Assembly (NCBI GenBank): GCA_019054805.1
Contig: JAHQIY010000013.1
Coordinates: 248,001 to 312,000 of the forward strand
From: Brachionus manjavacas
Lineage: Eukaryota > Rotifera > Eurotatoria > Ploima > Brachionidae
Direction: 5' to 3'
DNA: 64,000 bases
Position numbers and translations under genes: made by a program. The notes under the pieces are model-generated. The model was given only the letters and a program-made list of their open reading frames with translations. It was not told the DNA's origin and did not search any database. Shown one piece after another: positions 9,441-20,834 of this stretch (positions are counted from its first letter, which is position 1; every line of letters starts with the position of its first letter).

Positions 9441-11477
9441 TCTTCCTTTTTCCCTGAACAATCAATTTTTTAAAAATATGTATCCTTTAACTCTCTAGTT
9501 CAATTTAATTCAATTCAATTTTCCTCTATTTTAAACCATTTTATTACATTTTATTTTTTTAAATATTTATTCTATTTTATTTAATTTTATTTTATTTTGA
9601 TTTTTTTTTTTTTTTTTTAAATTGAAAGAGCTGCTCGGTACAGAAAACAAATGAATAAAAATAAAATTATAATAAAACTTTTCGTTTTATCTTTTCTTCT
9701 TTTTTTTTAGCTTTTAATATAATTGACTTAATTAAATTACCAGCAAACAACAACAACAAATCAGACTCAATTTTATAATACTCCAATCTGATAAATTCAA
9801 CTAATTTAGGGATTGTTTAGTTATGCCTTACATATGAAATTATTTAGTACGTGACAAGTCACTTTTTACGCGTTCGTGCAAGTTCCATAGCTCAATTGGG
9901 AAACGAGGTTTTTTACTCAATGGGCATGATTTTTTTTCTCTCTTTTGTTTATTCTCTATTAAAATTTTTCTCTATTTTAATTTTTCTCTATTTTGAAAGT
10001 TCACCCTAAAATTTATCGCTTAATAACAAGATAAAAAAGAATCATAAAAGGAAATTATTCCCGATTTTTTTGATTCTTTTTTTTTTATTATAAAAGTAAG
10101 TTTTAATGTGTGAATTTACCCTTTCTCTCTATAACTCCGTTATTTACAAAATTCGATTAAAAAAACGTCATAGTGGTGTTTGAAAAAAATAAACATACTC
10201 TTTCAAAAATTTAAATTTAAAGATTCTTGAAATTATTAAAAAAGTAATTTTCAAGTCCAAAACTAAACCTTGAGAACATTTGAATAGATTAATATAAAAT
10301 GAAATAAATAAATTTAAATTACTTCAAAGATACTTTTTTTAACCATTTTTATGGAAAAAACGCCAAAATGATATAACTCAATAAAATGGCCGATTTTAAA
10401 ATCCAAAAATAATAAAACAAACGGAACAAGTTCAAGCAAACAGTATGAAAAGAGTAAGAAAAAATTGTGTGAAAAAAATGACTAGGGATTGTCAATGTGT
10501 GGTAAAATGTTAAGATAAAATAGTTGTTCTAAACTTTGTAGACTTTTTTTTTTCAATTTTATCTGTTTTTTTTTAAATGGGTTCTGGAGTTTCAGAATTT
10601 TTATTTTGAACAATCTAAAAGAAAAGAAAGCTAATAAAATTACCTTTAAGATGGTATAGTTAACATTATATGTAAATCGATTTTAATTTCAGATTTTTAC
10701 ATCTTAAAATATTTATTTTTATTTTTTAGTAATGTTCTAAAGTTTATACAAATTAAACTGTATACAAATTAAACCAAAGTTCGTCCTTTTTAGATAAATT
10801 AAAATACATTTATAAAAATACTGCAACAAAGTGCGACATACTTAGTTGCACATTTTTTACCAAAGATAGTTATTTAGTATAAAAAAGACCAAAAATTAAA
10901 AATCAATAGGATTTTAATTAATTATTGATTTTTATTGTTATTTTTATTGTTATTATAAAAAAAAGCAACTAGAAATTCTATTTTTGGTATTAAAGGTGCA
11001 ATAAAAAGCTTTGCACTATGTTGCATTTATTTTTCTTTAATTTTAATTTTTAGAAAAAGAAAGAATTTTTTTTCAATTTTTACTCGAAATGTACAACGCC
11101 GACTGCTGTAAGGATATACTTAATTTTCTAAAATGACGAAATTCTACTTTCAAACTTGTTAATAAAAAGAACATTAAGCTTTTGTGGATGTCTTCTCATG
11201 AACATCCATTTGCTAATACTCCTTCACAAATATGATTTAATGATGTGGTGTTAATAATCGACATAGCTGCACCTCAATTTTTTAGTTAATTAATGGTAAG
11301 TATATTTTGCATAATAAAAAGACCCAATAAAGGACATTTCAAACTTTTTTTGAATAATTAATTTATGATGTAAATTTATTAAGCAATAATTTATTTAAAT
11401 TTGCATCTACATGAATAGGTAAAATTAAGTTTGATGATTTGTTAATCAGTTTTCTCAGCTTTTATCTTATCATTACT
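9441..11477. other. Intergenic AT-rich region upstream of the ATRIP-like gene
   Basis: No coding region is seen. 9480-9700 is low-complexity with repeated TTTTATTT-like words and may include the tail of the non-LTR fragment. A consensus donor (TAATG then GTAAGT at 11295) and acceptors at 11449 and 11458 could form a 5' UTR intron of the downstream gene; this is a guess. The promoter is not recognisable. Confidence 0.4.
10823..11024. repeat. Possible MITE-like element, copy 1
   Basis: The segment starts GCAACAAAGTGCGAC and ends CTTTGCACTATGTTGC, which is a roughly 14-bp imperfect terminal inverted repeat. A similar structure of similar length lies at 57121-57296. Subterminal words (TTGTTGCAC or TAGTTGCAC, then a T-run) are shared. 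The interior is diverged, so the family relation is tentative. Confidence 0.35.
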
Positions 11478-13961
11478 ATGTTAAACCAGAATCGATACAG
11501 ATTCACCATAAAAGAATCACAAAAAAAAAACAATAGCTTCAAGGAGGTAGGAAATGTTGACCCAAAAATTGATGATAAAGACGATGATTTTCTTGACATA
11601 TCTGACACAGAGCTTATTCGAGCATCTCAAGCTGTAGAATCTCAGCTTAAGTTTACCAATAATGTTCATCATGCAACAAGCAATGCGATTACCATATTTT
11701 CTCAGTTCACTCAAAATGCTTGTGATGAAAAATCCAATGTGCCAGCTTTTCACCAAAACACTCACAATAAAGAAATGGAAGATTATTTAGAACAACAGCT
11801 TAAGCAGCTGAGAAACACTAACATGCAAAAAGATGGCGAGGTAAAAATACTCAGAGACAAATTAAGGCGCTTTGAACAAGAAATGCAAAAGATGAGAACC
11901 GAAAAAATAGATCTTATAAAGAAACTACAGCAACAACAAGATGAAACAAAGCGCAATTTTCAAAAACAAATCGAGTATAAAGAACTGGAAAACCAATTTA
12001 AGTCACAGGAAATAGTCGAGCTGACAATGAAATACAAAGTATTGGAATCGAGTGTTAAAAAGAATCCAAACACAGTAGTTTTAGCTTCGACTCCACTAGT
12101 TAATCAAAAAATTCAGCAATCAAAAAGTGCTCCATTAAAGCGTTCAGCCCAATTTACCAATGATGTAGAAAATGAAAATCCGGATATAAAAAGAGCTCTG
12201 CTATCGAATCGATGCAATCGGCCACCTAAAACTCTAATTCACTTGGACCGATCGAAAAATTCTAGGCGCGTACTTGAGCTTAATGTAAAGGATCGTGAAA
12301 TAAGATTATCGAATAGTTCCAATTTAATTTATAAACTAACCGACAAAATTACTCAATTGTCTTCTTTCCATAAGGAAATTGCTTCTGGTAAAGCAGGCAA
12401 AGATTTTATGCAAAACATAAGAGATTTAAGTTTTTTTCTTAAAAATTTATTTTGCGCCAAAATAGAAAGCATGAATATTGAAACAGTAGATTTTATTTGT
12501 TCTAAGCTAAATGACGAACTGTTCAAGTTGTTTAACTTGAGTAAAATCAACTGCGATTCAAGACAGCACATAGACATCGTTTGTCTTTTATTCGAAAATA
12601 TTTGTCGTCTTTTTTTGGTTCGCTTTGACATCCAAATCGATTCTGAGAATCTAAAACAAGCAGCTCACTTGAAAGACACTTTTATCTTGCTAATCAAACA
12701 ATTTTTGGATATACTAAATCTCAATTTATCTTCTAGTAAAGACATTATTTACTATGCCAATTTAAGCTTATTTTGTGTTCTTTTGGATATGTTTAATTTT
12801 GTACTTAGCTCGCTAACTCAAATCAAAAGTAATTCCAAAAAACAAACTCACTATTTGAATCTAATCGAAAGCTTTCATTCTGCTAGCAAAACAAGTGCAA
12901 TGGTTGATCAAACAAGTGTCACTAATGATGAAGAATGCTGCATTATTCAGCTGATTTTCGACAAAATAAGTACCTTTTTCACAGAAACATGCTACATTCT
13001 AGATCAGAACGATAAAGTAAACAGTCAAAATGAATTGTTGAAAGGAGAATCAAATCAGCTGCAAATAATAACAACAATTGGCGACGAAGCCAAGCATTCC
13101 AAAATTGACTTCAAACTTGAGAACAAAATAAGTGAAAATTATTTGATGAATAATTCATTGTCAGAAGTGGACGATATACTTCAGTCTCAAGTTGACCCAG
13201 TATCGCCACAAAACGAAGAGCCAAAGATACAACATGTGCCTGAGACTGTTCCGGCTCACAATTCAAGCCAAGAGCCCATAATATTTGAAAACTTAAAACT
13301 GGAATGTTTTTACAAATTAATTCATTTTGTTTATAATTATCAAATTGTTCAGTCGATTGGACACAATACAATAAAATTAGATCTAATTGAGAGCAATGAA
13401 CAAATTAAACATGAGACGTCTTGTAAAAAACGAAAAATTTACCAGTCTATGTCCAACCTGGAATATCAGGAAAAGCAATCATTTCAAAGTGCGTGTGTAT
13501 GCTTCAAAAATATACTAAACTCATTTTTAAGTCTGTTAGACTACTTGTTCGGAGAAAAAAGCTATTGTTTAGATCCAAATCAAAGTCACTCAACAAATAG
13601 CTCAATTTATTTTCTAGAGAAAAACTACGAGCACGAAAGCGATCAAAACAAGAGCCTATTGTTATTGATGGGCTTAAATGTGTTCATGTCTATGACAAAT
13701 GTAGATAAATTAGGCAAAGATATAAATGTGAATAAAATGAAATTAGGCTTTATAAACCCGGTAATGGAAGATTATAAAATTAAGAATTTTCTTAGTTTGA
13801 TTAAAATATTAGAATCAGAATTAGCTATAAACAATGAAGAAAAGATGGATGTTGATCAAACCAAACAATTGAAACAAAAGTATTTGAGCAGTTCGTTGGA
13901 TTCACTTAAGTCGTTATTTAAAAATTGCGTTGAGGATTATTTCGATTTTACAAAAAATTGA
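11478..13961 (+). CDS. ATRIP: ATRIP-like checkpoint protein (ATR-interacting protein)
   Basis: An intronless 827-codon gene. ATRIP brings the ATR kinase to RPA-coated single-stranded DNA at damaged forks in the nucleus. The amino end has an acidic segment (DDDFLDISDTEL, about residues 35-50) that resembles the RPA70-binding patch of ATRIP. A coiled coil at about residues 95-200 contains KDGEVKILRDKLRRFEQEM, which matches the conserved ATRIP coil, and ENQFKSQEIVEL. The remaining roughly 600 residues are helical and diverged, as in invertebrate ATRIPs such as Mus304. The start is the ATG at 11478; an earlier in-frame TTG at 11439 is not used as a start here. An AATAAA lies near 14213. The length is close to human ATRIP (about 790 residues). 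The coil match makes this likely, but the carboxy-terminal half was not recognised on its own. Confidence 0.72.
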   Translation: MLNQNRYRFTIKESQKKNNSFKEVGNVDPKIDDKDDDFLDISDTELIRASQAVESQLKFTNNVHHATSNAITIFSQFTQNACDEKSNVPAFHQNTHNKEMEDYLEQQLKQLRNTNMQKDGEVKILRDKLRRFEQEMQKMRTEKIDLIKKLQQQQDETKRNFQKQIEYKELENQFKSQEIVELTMKYKVLESSVKKNPNTVVLASTPLVNQKIQQSKSAPLKRSAQFTNDVENENPDIKRALLSNRCNRPPKTLIHLDRSKNSRRVLELNVKDREIRLSNSSNLIYKLTDKITQLSSFHKEIASGKAGKDFMQNIRDLSFFLKNLFCAKIESMNIETVDFICSKLNDELFKLFNLSKINCDSRQHIDIVCLLFENICRLFLVRFDIQIDSENLKQAAHLKDTFILLIKQFLDILNLNLSSSKDIIYYANLSLFCVLLDMFNFVLSSLTQIKSNSKKQTHYLNLIESFHSASKTSAMVDQTSVTNDEECCIIQLIFDKISTFFTETCYILDQNDKVNSQNELLKGESNQLQIITTIGDEAKHSKIDFKLENKISENYLMNNSLSEVDDILQSQVDPVSPQNEEPKIQHVPETVPAHNSSQEPIIFENLKLECFYKLIHFVYNYQIVQSIGHNTIKLDLIESNEQIKHETSCKKRKIYQSMSNLEYQEKQSFQSACVCFKNILNSFLSLLDYLFGEKSYCLDPNQSHSTNSSIYFLEKNYEHESDQNKSLLLLMGLNVFMSMTNVDKLGKDINVNKMKLGFINPVMEDYKIKNFLSLIKILESELAINNEEKMDVDQTKQLKQKYLSSSLDSLKSLFKNCVEDYFDFTKN

Positions 13962-16305
13962 CAAAAATACTTGTATTTGTTTCTTGTTTGTGGCTAAGAA
14001 AAAGGCTCTATTTATTTCAAAACTCTCTACTAATTTAACAAAATATTTGAATGTACATTCAAATTTCGAGTGATTTTTCAACAATGTTTCTTTATTCGCG
14101 ATCATTTAACCATTCGAATTTTGTACAGGTATTTATTTTTTGAATTTAATTCAATATTTTTTTTTATTTTCTATTCAATTCGATTTGTTCACTTTTTTCT
14201 TACAAACATTTAATAATAAAGGTTTCCTAAAAAATTGATTTCTTTTTGCTGAAAAAAATAATAGATGGAAATAAATTTCCATTCTTTGAATTAATTGAAA
14301 TACAACATTATTTATTGTGCATAACTAAGAATGAAATTGTTTGTTAAATTAATATATTGATACTGAAACAAAATATTATTTTTTGTTTAGCTTTAAATAT
14401 CGTTCTTTTAAATCTACAAGCTGATGCATAGTTTGTATCCACTAAATTTAGTCTCTACAAAAACTATGCAAGTTTTCAAATAACTAAACATATAGAAAAT
14501 AACTAAAAGAATGCTGCAGAATTTTTGTAGATACTTAATTTGTGTGATAGAAAATTTGTATTAGCTTAAAAATATTTCTCCAGTTTAAACCACTTTCATT
14601 ATTGGCGACTGGTTTCTACTGGGTAATAATTGCTCAAAAAGGTGCTGGAAAAGAAGTTCATAAAACTAAATAATTAATTTTTTGTATCGTTCCTTTGTTC
14701 CAAAATTCGAATCAGTTGGAATAACCAAAGCATGTTCTGTAAATTGAAGCAGCTGATACATCCTCTGTACCACCTGTTTAATGATTCTTTAGAAATCTGC
14801 TATGAATCTGAAAAATTCAGTCAATTGTCAATTTTGGATATTATAAAATATTATTATTCTATTTCTTTATTTATTTACAATTATTCGTCCCATGGACTCA
14901 ATAAAAAAAAAAGAAAGAAAAAACTGAATTAAAAAATGTAAAAAAAAAATTTGGTAAACAAAAAAAATATCTCATTTACAAAAATTTATCCAAATTCATG
15001 TGCAAGTAATTAATTTTAAAATTCCTTTTAATATTCCTATAATATTATTATAAATCCAACTCAATTTTAAATAATGGAACATAGGATGTACCAGCTGCTT
15101 TAATTTAAAGAACATGTTTTAGTCAGTCCGAATTAAAGCTATTTATTTCTGTATTTTGTACCAAATTTCACAATGCCTTTAAATTGCTTATCCTAATGGG
15201 TGGAATAAAACCGATTCACTCACGATTCACAAATTCATGTGTGAATTTTATTAATGGTAATCAAATTTGTAGATTTATTTTCGTAAAATTTAGGTCTTGT
15301 TAACTCAAAATATTTATCTATTTATTTGAAATATAATTTTGACTATAAAAAGCAGCGAAAAGTCAGAATGAATCTCCTAATCCTAAAAAGAAAATTGAAC
15401 AGATGAACAGTTAGTGGTATTTATGAGGATGTTTATTTTCTGTTAACTTTGCTACTTTATTTTATTTACAAAATTTTTACAAGCATTACTAGTATTATTA
15501 AAGTAAAACAAACAAAAATAATAAAGCTGATATTTTTTTAATATAAATAATTGTCCCTATTCTATCCTAGTGGATAATGAAGAGGCGCTCATCTACTTTT
15601 CATTCGGCTATACGGGCTCTGATATTTTTTTAAAGTTGACGAAAACATTTCAATTTATTCTCATGTGACTTCAATCTAATATTTGAATATTGTGTTCATA
15701 TTTTTTGACTTTAGCAAAAATATTTTATTTGAATTTTATCAAGAACAAAGTATCGAAACCACATAATTTAACTAAGACAGTCTTTAATTATTCGTTTAAT
15801 TTAATAAAAACAATGTTTTTAAATTCTTTTAAAAATAAATTTTACTTCATGTTAAAAAAAATTCTGATTATTAATTAGTATCAAAGACTTAAATAAATAA
15901 TTATAAAAGATTAAATACGATTTCAAAATCAGATTTTAATTCGCATTTTTTTTAATACAAAGTATCATAATTTTTTAGTTTCGCCAGGGTTTGTTTGCCC
16001 ATAGATAAAGACTTTAGAATACATTATCAATCATACTTTTTTAGATCCTAAAGTTCTGAGTTTAATAAATTATTAAATTTTTACAATGCGTTCAAAAAGA
16101 GATCTCATTCATTTGTTGGCTTAAGTTTTTCAAATAAAACGTTTGAAGAGGCTCAATTGAAGCTTTGAATTTTTTCAAAATAAAAATTTTAAAAGTTTAA
16201 TAGTTAATTTTCCATTCAAGCTCATTTTTTTAATTATTTTTTGGGAAAAAAAATTAATAATTTTTTTAATTTTTTTTTATTAATTCAATTGAATAGTATA
16301 AAATT
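13962..16305. other. Intergenic AT-rich region between ATRIP-like and Rubicon-like genes
   Basis: No supported gene, RNA or transposon is visible. Short open frames here (14732-14932 and 15690-15878) are AT-rich noise with Lys, Asn, Phe and Ile-heavy translations. A probable polyadenylation signal for the upstream gene lies near 14213. Confidence 0.55.
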
Positions 16306-18942
16306 ATGTTAGAAATTGAAGACTTGTCAAAATTTCAGCGAAAATTACAACTTTTAAAAGCTTTAAAAACAACATTTGAATCGCTATTATTTGATCGCGG
16401 AAGCAATTCATTTGGACATTTCAATTTTAATGGAAATTTTTGTCTTTTTTGCCAGTATATTAAAGAAATTCTTATTGATGGAATCAAATCGTCACAAGAA
16501 GACAAAAAATGTGAAATATTTTGGAATTTAACCGTCTCTGCCTTTGACGATGAACACAATAATAAAGAATACAATAATTTTCCGATAACTGAATTTAAGC
16601 GTGTTTACAAAACTCTGAATTTAGATGTGCCAAACAATTTTTTAATTGATTGGATTTCCAAGTCATTACGAAATAAGACATTACTTGATCAATTTACTCA
16701 TATTTTAAAATTTCATGAAAATTTCAAAAATGTTTACCAGGAAGCTGCTTTTTTAAAAGATGATCAGTTTTTGGCAGATTTCATTGTGTATATTAAAGCT
16801 TACGAAAACAATGATTCTAAATTGCTCAGAAATTGTAAAATCGATCTCGTAAAATTATTGAAAAGTCAAACAGAATCGGAAAATAACTCACAAATGTTAG
16901 GCTTTGGCGAGTCCAGCAAGTCCAGCACAAATCCTTTTCCGACTAGCCTATCGAATTTAAAATCAAACTCGAAAGAAGAAAATCATCACAAGCATAGACG
17001 CATTAACAGTTACCCCATTATACAAAGCAAGTCGCCCAATCTCGAAAGAAATTCTAAAATCAGCATAAACGCAAGTCAATGCGTTGATCCGAAAAGAATA
17101 GATGTGCAAGAAGAAAATAATATGAAAAGTTGCAATCAAAATGGCCACTTGAACGATCAAATAGAAAGTCCTAGTGCAGCTAAAAACCAGTCCGATTCAA
17201 ACAATGGTGCCAATGTTCTTGATTTTATTAATCAGCTACATTTACATTCAGAATGCAGTTCATTAGACAAAGAAAATTCTCATTTTTTAATGGCTGATTT
17301 GGTAATAACTTCTAATGAATTGATAAAAACTAGCAACTTATTACAAGAAAAGCCTAATAAAACAAGTTCGCCCATTGACATCCATGCGAATGTTCCCAAG
17401 CAATTAGAGGAAAAAATATCAAGGAGCCGTTCATTGTCAAGATCGATAAACATTTCTAAATCATTTAGTCAGCGTTCTCTAAGTTTTTCTGAATTGTATA
17501 GTTTGGACAATAGTCGAATATCAGAAATAGTCAGACAATTTCAAGGCTTTAGAGTAAACGAATTAGTCAAAGGTTTCGGACATGATGTGTCCAATGCAAG
17601 CTATCCATTTTGTGAAACGAAAAAAAACGACTCGGCCAGCGATGCATCAATTTTCAATAATTCCATTCCTTTCGAACAATCCCATCAGATTACAGAAGAG
17701 GGTTTTGATTTTGTAGAAGCGAAATCAAGTCGAATTAGAAAATTTAGTTGGGAAACAAAAGACATTCTAGATTCAGCCTCTTTTATTGCCTTTAAAATCA
17801 TAAAATCGCTTTTAAATTTAACAGATATAAAAGCTCCCAGATTAGAACTATTTGAATACTTTTTAAAAAATTTAGAATACTGCGAGATGATCAGAGACTT
17901 TTGTTTTAGCACTGCTAGAAATTTAAAACTAAGAAAAGAGTCGTCAGATTCTCTATCGGCTTCATCCATCTATCTGAGCCACAATGAAGTTCATGCCAAA
18001 ACTGTGGGGTTATCGGCCGAATCATTTATACTAATAGATTCAGAGAACAGTCTTTCGTCATACTCAAAAATTAGAGACATAGCTTTGAACACCTTTAATA
18101 CACGAGGCGAAGCCTACTCGAACTCTTCTTCTTTTAATTTGAATTCAAGTAGAATTATTGGTGATGATTCGTGGGCGCCAGTGAGAGAGCAATTAATCAT
18201 TAAAAAAGTGGCCAAAATTTCCCGAAATCAACTCATAAAAAGTCAAAACTATCGCTGTGCCGATTGTGGATTGAAGATAAAAGACACTTCTAAACAGTTG
18301 AAATCATTTAATTATTGTGAATATTTTTGTAAATATTTTTGTCGATATTGTCATATTAATGAAACGTCGTACATTCCAGCAGAAATTATTTTCTCTCTTA
18401 ATTTTAAAATTGATTTTCAAGTTTGCAAGAAGGCCAAAAATTTTCTAAGTTCAATTTTCAAAGAGCCTATTTTTTCACTAGAAAATTTAAATCCTTCTTT
18501 GTTTCAAGGAAAATATTCTTTATTTAATAGAATGAAAATTTTAAGAATTAAACTCTATATGAGTGGTCAATACATTAGCACGTGTCGCTATGCGGACAGA
18601 ATAAATAACGAAATCGACACTAAATTTCAAGATGAGAAATTTATTTTTGAAAATACAGATGTTTTCTCATTTTATTTGATGTTTAAACTAAAGAAAGAAG
18701 ACTTTATTGATGATTTACGATATTTGTCTCATCGAGTTATTAATCACATAAAAACATGCAAATTGTGTAGTCAACGAAGTCATATATGTGGAATATGTAG
18801 AAAAAATGAGTTAATTTTTCCATTTGACATTGAAACTGTAGACAAATGTCCAAAATGTTTTTCGTGCTATCACAAAAAATGCATCATCAAAATAAAAGAG
18901 TGTCCAAAGTGCATACGTTTAAAGTCCAGAGCCCAGAAATAA
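16306..18942 (+). CDS. RUBCN: Rubicon-like protein (RUN domain plus Rubicon homology domain)
   Basis: An intronless gene of 878 codons. Rubicon-family proteins bind Rab7 and the PI3K class III complex on late endosomes and restrain autophagosome maturation. The amino end (about residues 10-180) matches a RUN domain: LLKALKTTFESLLFDRGSNS opens it, and EAAFLKDDQFLADFIVYI sits near its end. The middle is Ser/Asn-rich and looks disordered. The carboxy end (about 640-878) is a Rubicon homology domain rich in Cys/His zinc sites: QNYRCADCGLKI, YCEYFCKYFCRYCH, IPAEIIFSLNF, CKLCSQRSHICGICRK, ELIFPFDIETVDKCPKC and CYHKKCIIKIKECPKC. The RUN and RH combination separates Rubicon from Pacer and PLEKHM1. 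The start ATG is preceded by an AT-rich leader, and an AATAAA overlaps the stop codon. Confidence 0.88.
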   Translation: MLEIEDLSKFQRKLQLLKALKTTFESLLFDRGSNSFGHFNFNGNFCLFCQYIKEILIDGIKSSQEDKKCEIFWNLTVSAFDDEHNNKEYNNFPITEFKRVYKTLNLDVPNNFLIDWISKSLRNKTLLDQFTHILKFHENFKNVYQEAAFLKDDQFLADFIVYIKAYENNDSKLLRNCKIDLVKLLKSQTESENNSQMLGFGESSKSSTNPFPTSLSNLKSNSKEENHHKHRRINSYPIIQSKSPNLERNSKISINASQCVDPKRIDVQEENNMKSCNQNGHLNDQIESPSAAKNQSDSNNGANVLDFINQLHLHSECSSLDKENSHFLMADLVITSNELIKTSNLLQEKPNKTSSPIDIHANVPKQLEEKISRSRSLSRSINISKSFSQRSLSFSELYSLDNSRISEIVRQFQGFRVNELVKGFGHDVSNASYPFCETKKNDSASDASIFNNSIPFEQSHQITEEGFDFVEAKSSRIRKFSWETKDILDSASFIAFKIIKSLLNLTDIKAPRLELFEYFLKNLEYCEMIRDFCFSTARNLKLRKESSDSLSASSIYLSHNEVHAKTVGLSAESFILIDSENSLSSYSKIRDIALNTFNTRGEAYSNSSSFNLNSSRIIGDDSWAPVREQLIIKKVAKISRNQLIKSQNYRCADCGLKIKDTSKQLKSFNYCEYFCKYFCRYCHINETSYIPAEIIFSLNFKIDFQVCKKAKNFLSSIFKEPIFSLENLNPSLFQGKYSLFNRMKILRIKLYMSGQYISTCRYADRINNEIDTKFQDEKFIFENTDVFSFYLMFKLKKEDFIDDLRYLSHRVINHIKTCKLCSQRSHICGICRKNELIFPFDIETVDKCPKCFSCYHKKCIIKIKECPKCIRLKSRAQK

Positions 18943-19530
18943 ATAAAGATTTGCTTTGTTTTTAAATATTAATTATTTATAATAAAATTTTAAATTAGAA
19001 AAATTTGTTTTAACTAAATCAATAATCATCATGACAATGAAAAATTCAATTCAATTTTAATCTAATATAATTTTAGGACAAAACTTTAGATTTCTGAGCA
19101 GAATTGACTAATTTTTGAAAAAGCATTATAATAGTTTTGTTATTATAAGAAAATCCTAAACAATTGATTATCAAAAAATTTAATTTAAAATAAAAGAATA
19201 GCATTGAAGTTCAATTATTTTAATTATTTAATATAATGTTAGCATTTTTTGAGATTCCGTCTTAGCAAGTTTTATTCAACAATTGTTTAATGATTCTATT
19301 TAGATTTTTTAAATTTATTTAAGAAAATCGCTGGATTCAGAAAAATAAATTTTTATTACTCTTGACTTAAATTTTAAAAGACTAACATTTTTTGTGAATT
19401 AAAAAATAAGCTCAATTGCAATGATTTCATTTCGGTTAATATTCAAAAAATTTTAAATAAAGAATAAAAATAAGTCATTTTGAATTTTTTAGATCAAAGC
19501 CAAAAATTCCTTAGAATTGGTTAATATTTT
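18943..19530. other. AT-rich spacer
   Basis: No feature beyond the likely 3' end of the Rubicon-like transcript, whose AATAAA overlaps the stop. Confidence 0.5.
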
Positions 19531-20834
19531 ATGGCATTGAATTAATTATTTTAGATAAAGGTATTAAATTTACTAGATATTCAAATAAAAGATAAAAAAT
19601 ATTATATCCTTCAAATATAATATTTTTTATTGCCTTCAAATAATAAATCATGGATTTTTTATTGAAAAAATAATAAAAATTTACTGACTTTTTTAAATAT
19701 TACGATCGATTTAAATAAAAAATGTCGCATTTCCAATAAAAACACTTTCTTAATTTATTGTTTTTTCAACTATTAATTTAAACTAAATAATCAAAATTTT
19801 CTGTCAATATCAAATTTGCTCATGTGAATTTATATTTTATTTTATAATAAAATGAAACGAAAAACAAACTTATGAATGAGCATTTAGTTTTTTTTGATTT
19901 TGTTTACGATTTTATTTCGCATAATATTAATTACTTCTAGATAAAATAATTATTTTACTAGATAAAATGTATTAATTTTACTAGATAAAAAAATTAATAA
20001 CTAGAAAATAAATTTAAACACTATAAAAATAAATTAACACCAATAAAAAAAAATATATTACTAGATAAAAATTGCTTTTAACTATAAAGAAATATTAATT
20101 GAATACAAAACTTATGAATCTGCTATATAAAAATATTAATTGACATTAAAAATTTATTGAAACTATTAATTGACATTAAAAATTGATTAAAACTAGTTTG
20201 AAATTTGACATCTCTTTTAATTGATTAAATGTGGTCTATATAAGTTAAAAAACTTATATAGTCCACACGTCGTCGGACTCACAGAACGATTAAATAAATA
20301 TGAGTTTCCATCAAATGTCAAAGCAATTCCTTTGGGACAGAAAAGAAAACCTGGAAGACCAAAAACAACAGTCGAATGCTTAGAATTTCAACCGGGTGAA
20401 CAGGTATCCGATTCAAGTGATGAGGATACCTTCGAAGAACTTCTGGACATCCCAATTAACGATCAAAAAGACATACAAAAATAATTCGAGCAATATACTA
20501 TTTGACAACGACGAACCTGGGCCAAGTCAACCTATTAAGCCGAAACGTGGTCGAGGTAGACCAAGTAAAAACAGTCAAATTACAATTACTTCTGCAAAAA
20601 AAAGAGACGCGAAAAGTACAAGCGATGCCGCTGTGAGTCAAACTCAAAATAAAAACGCAGAATTTAATTTTTTATTCTTTTATTTTTTTTCTACTTATTA
20701 ATATAAAATTATATCAATTTGTATATTTTTCTACTTATTAATAAATATATCTAGTCAAAATAATATTTTTTATCTTTTATTTGAATATCTAGTAAATTTA
20801 ATACCTTTATCTAAAATAATTAATTCAATGCCAT
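19531..20834. mobile_element. Mutator-like (MULE) derivative with perfect 74-bp TIRs
   Basis: The left arm 19531-19604 and right arm 20761-20834 are exact inverted copies over 74 bases, beginning ATGGCATTGAATTAATTATT. The 1304-bp element contains repeated CTAGATAAAA words in its left half and the tail of a SWIM-type transposase in its right half. No clear target duplication was found next to the arms (TTAATATTTT on the left, TTTATTTAAA on the right). Arm identity suggests a young insertion or recent gene conversion, even though the transposase is almost gone. Confidence 0.8.
20221..20701 (+). pseudogene. C-terminal remnant of a MULE transposase (SWIM tail and AT-hooks)
   Basis: The segment SPHVVGLTERL then AKAIPLGQ-like KAIPLGQKRKPGRPKTT matches the end of the SWIM zinc finger of Mutator-like transposases (normally CKHVVGLAIRL then IPLGQKRKRGRP). 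Here the Cys before His is replaced. A frame change near 20480 leads to a second AT-hook (KPKRGRGRPSKNS) and a low-complexity tail. The earlier CxC pair and the DDE core are absent. A near-perfect 16-bp palindrome (GTGGTCTATATAAGTT and its inverse) at 20231-20267 sits where the missing part would begin. Confidence 0.7.

Noticed and set aside
9880..9930. A tRNA or tRNA-derived SINE from the word TAGCTCAATTGG
   Set aside because: It matches an A box, but no B box (GGTTCGAATCC-like) or cloverleaf follows.
11439..11477. A longer amino terminus for the ATRIP-like gene with a hydrophobic leader
   Set aside because: The earlier start would be TTG. The first ATG is at 11478, and a hydrophobic leader does not fit a nuclear checkpoint protein.
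15540..15620. A structured RNA gene from an unusually GC-rich island (GAAGAGGCGCTCATC)
   Set aside because: No stable cloverleaf or known RNA motif could be formed by eye.
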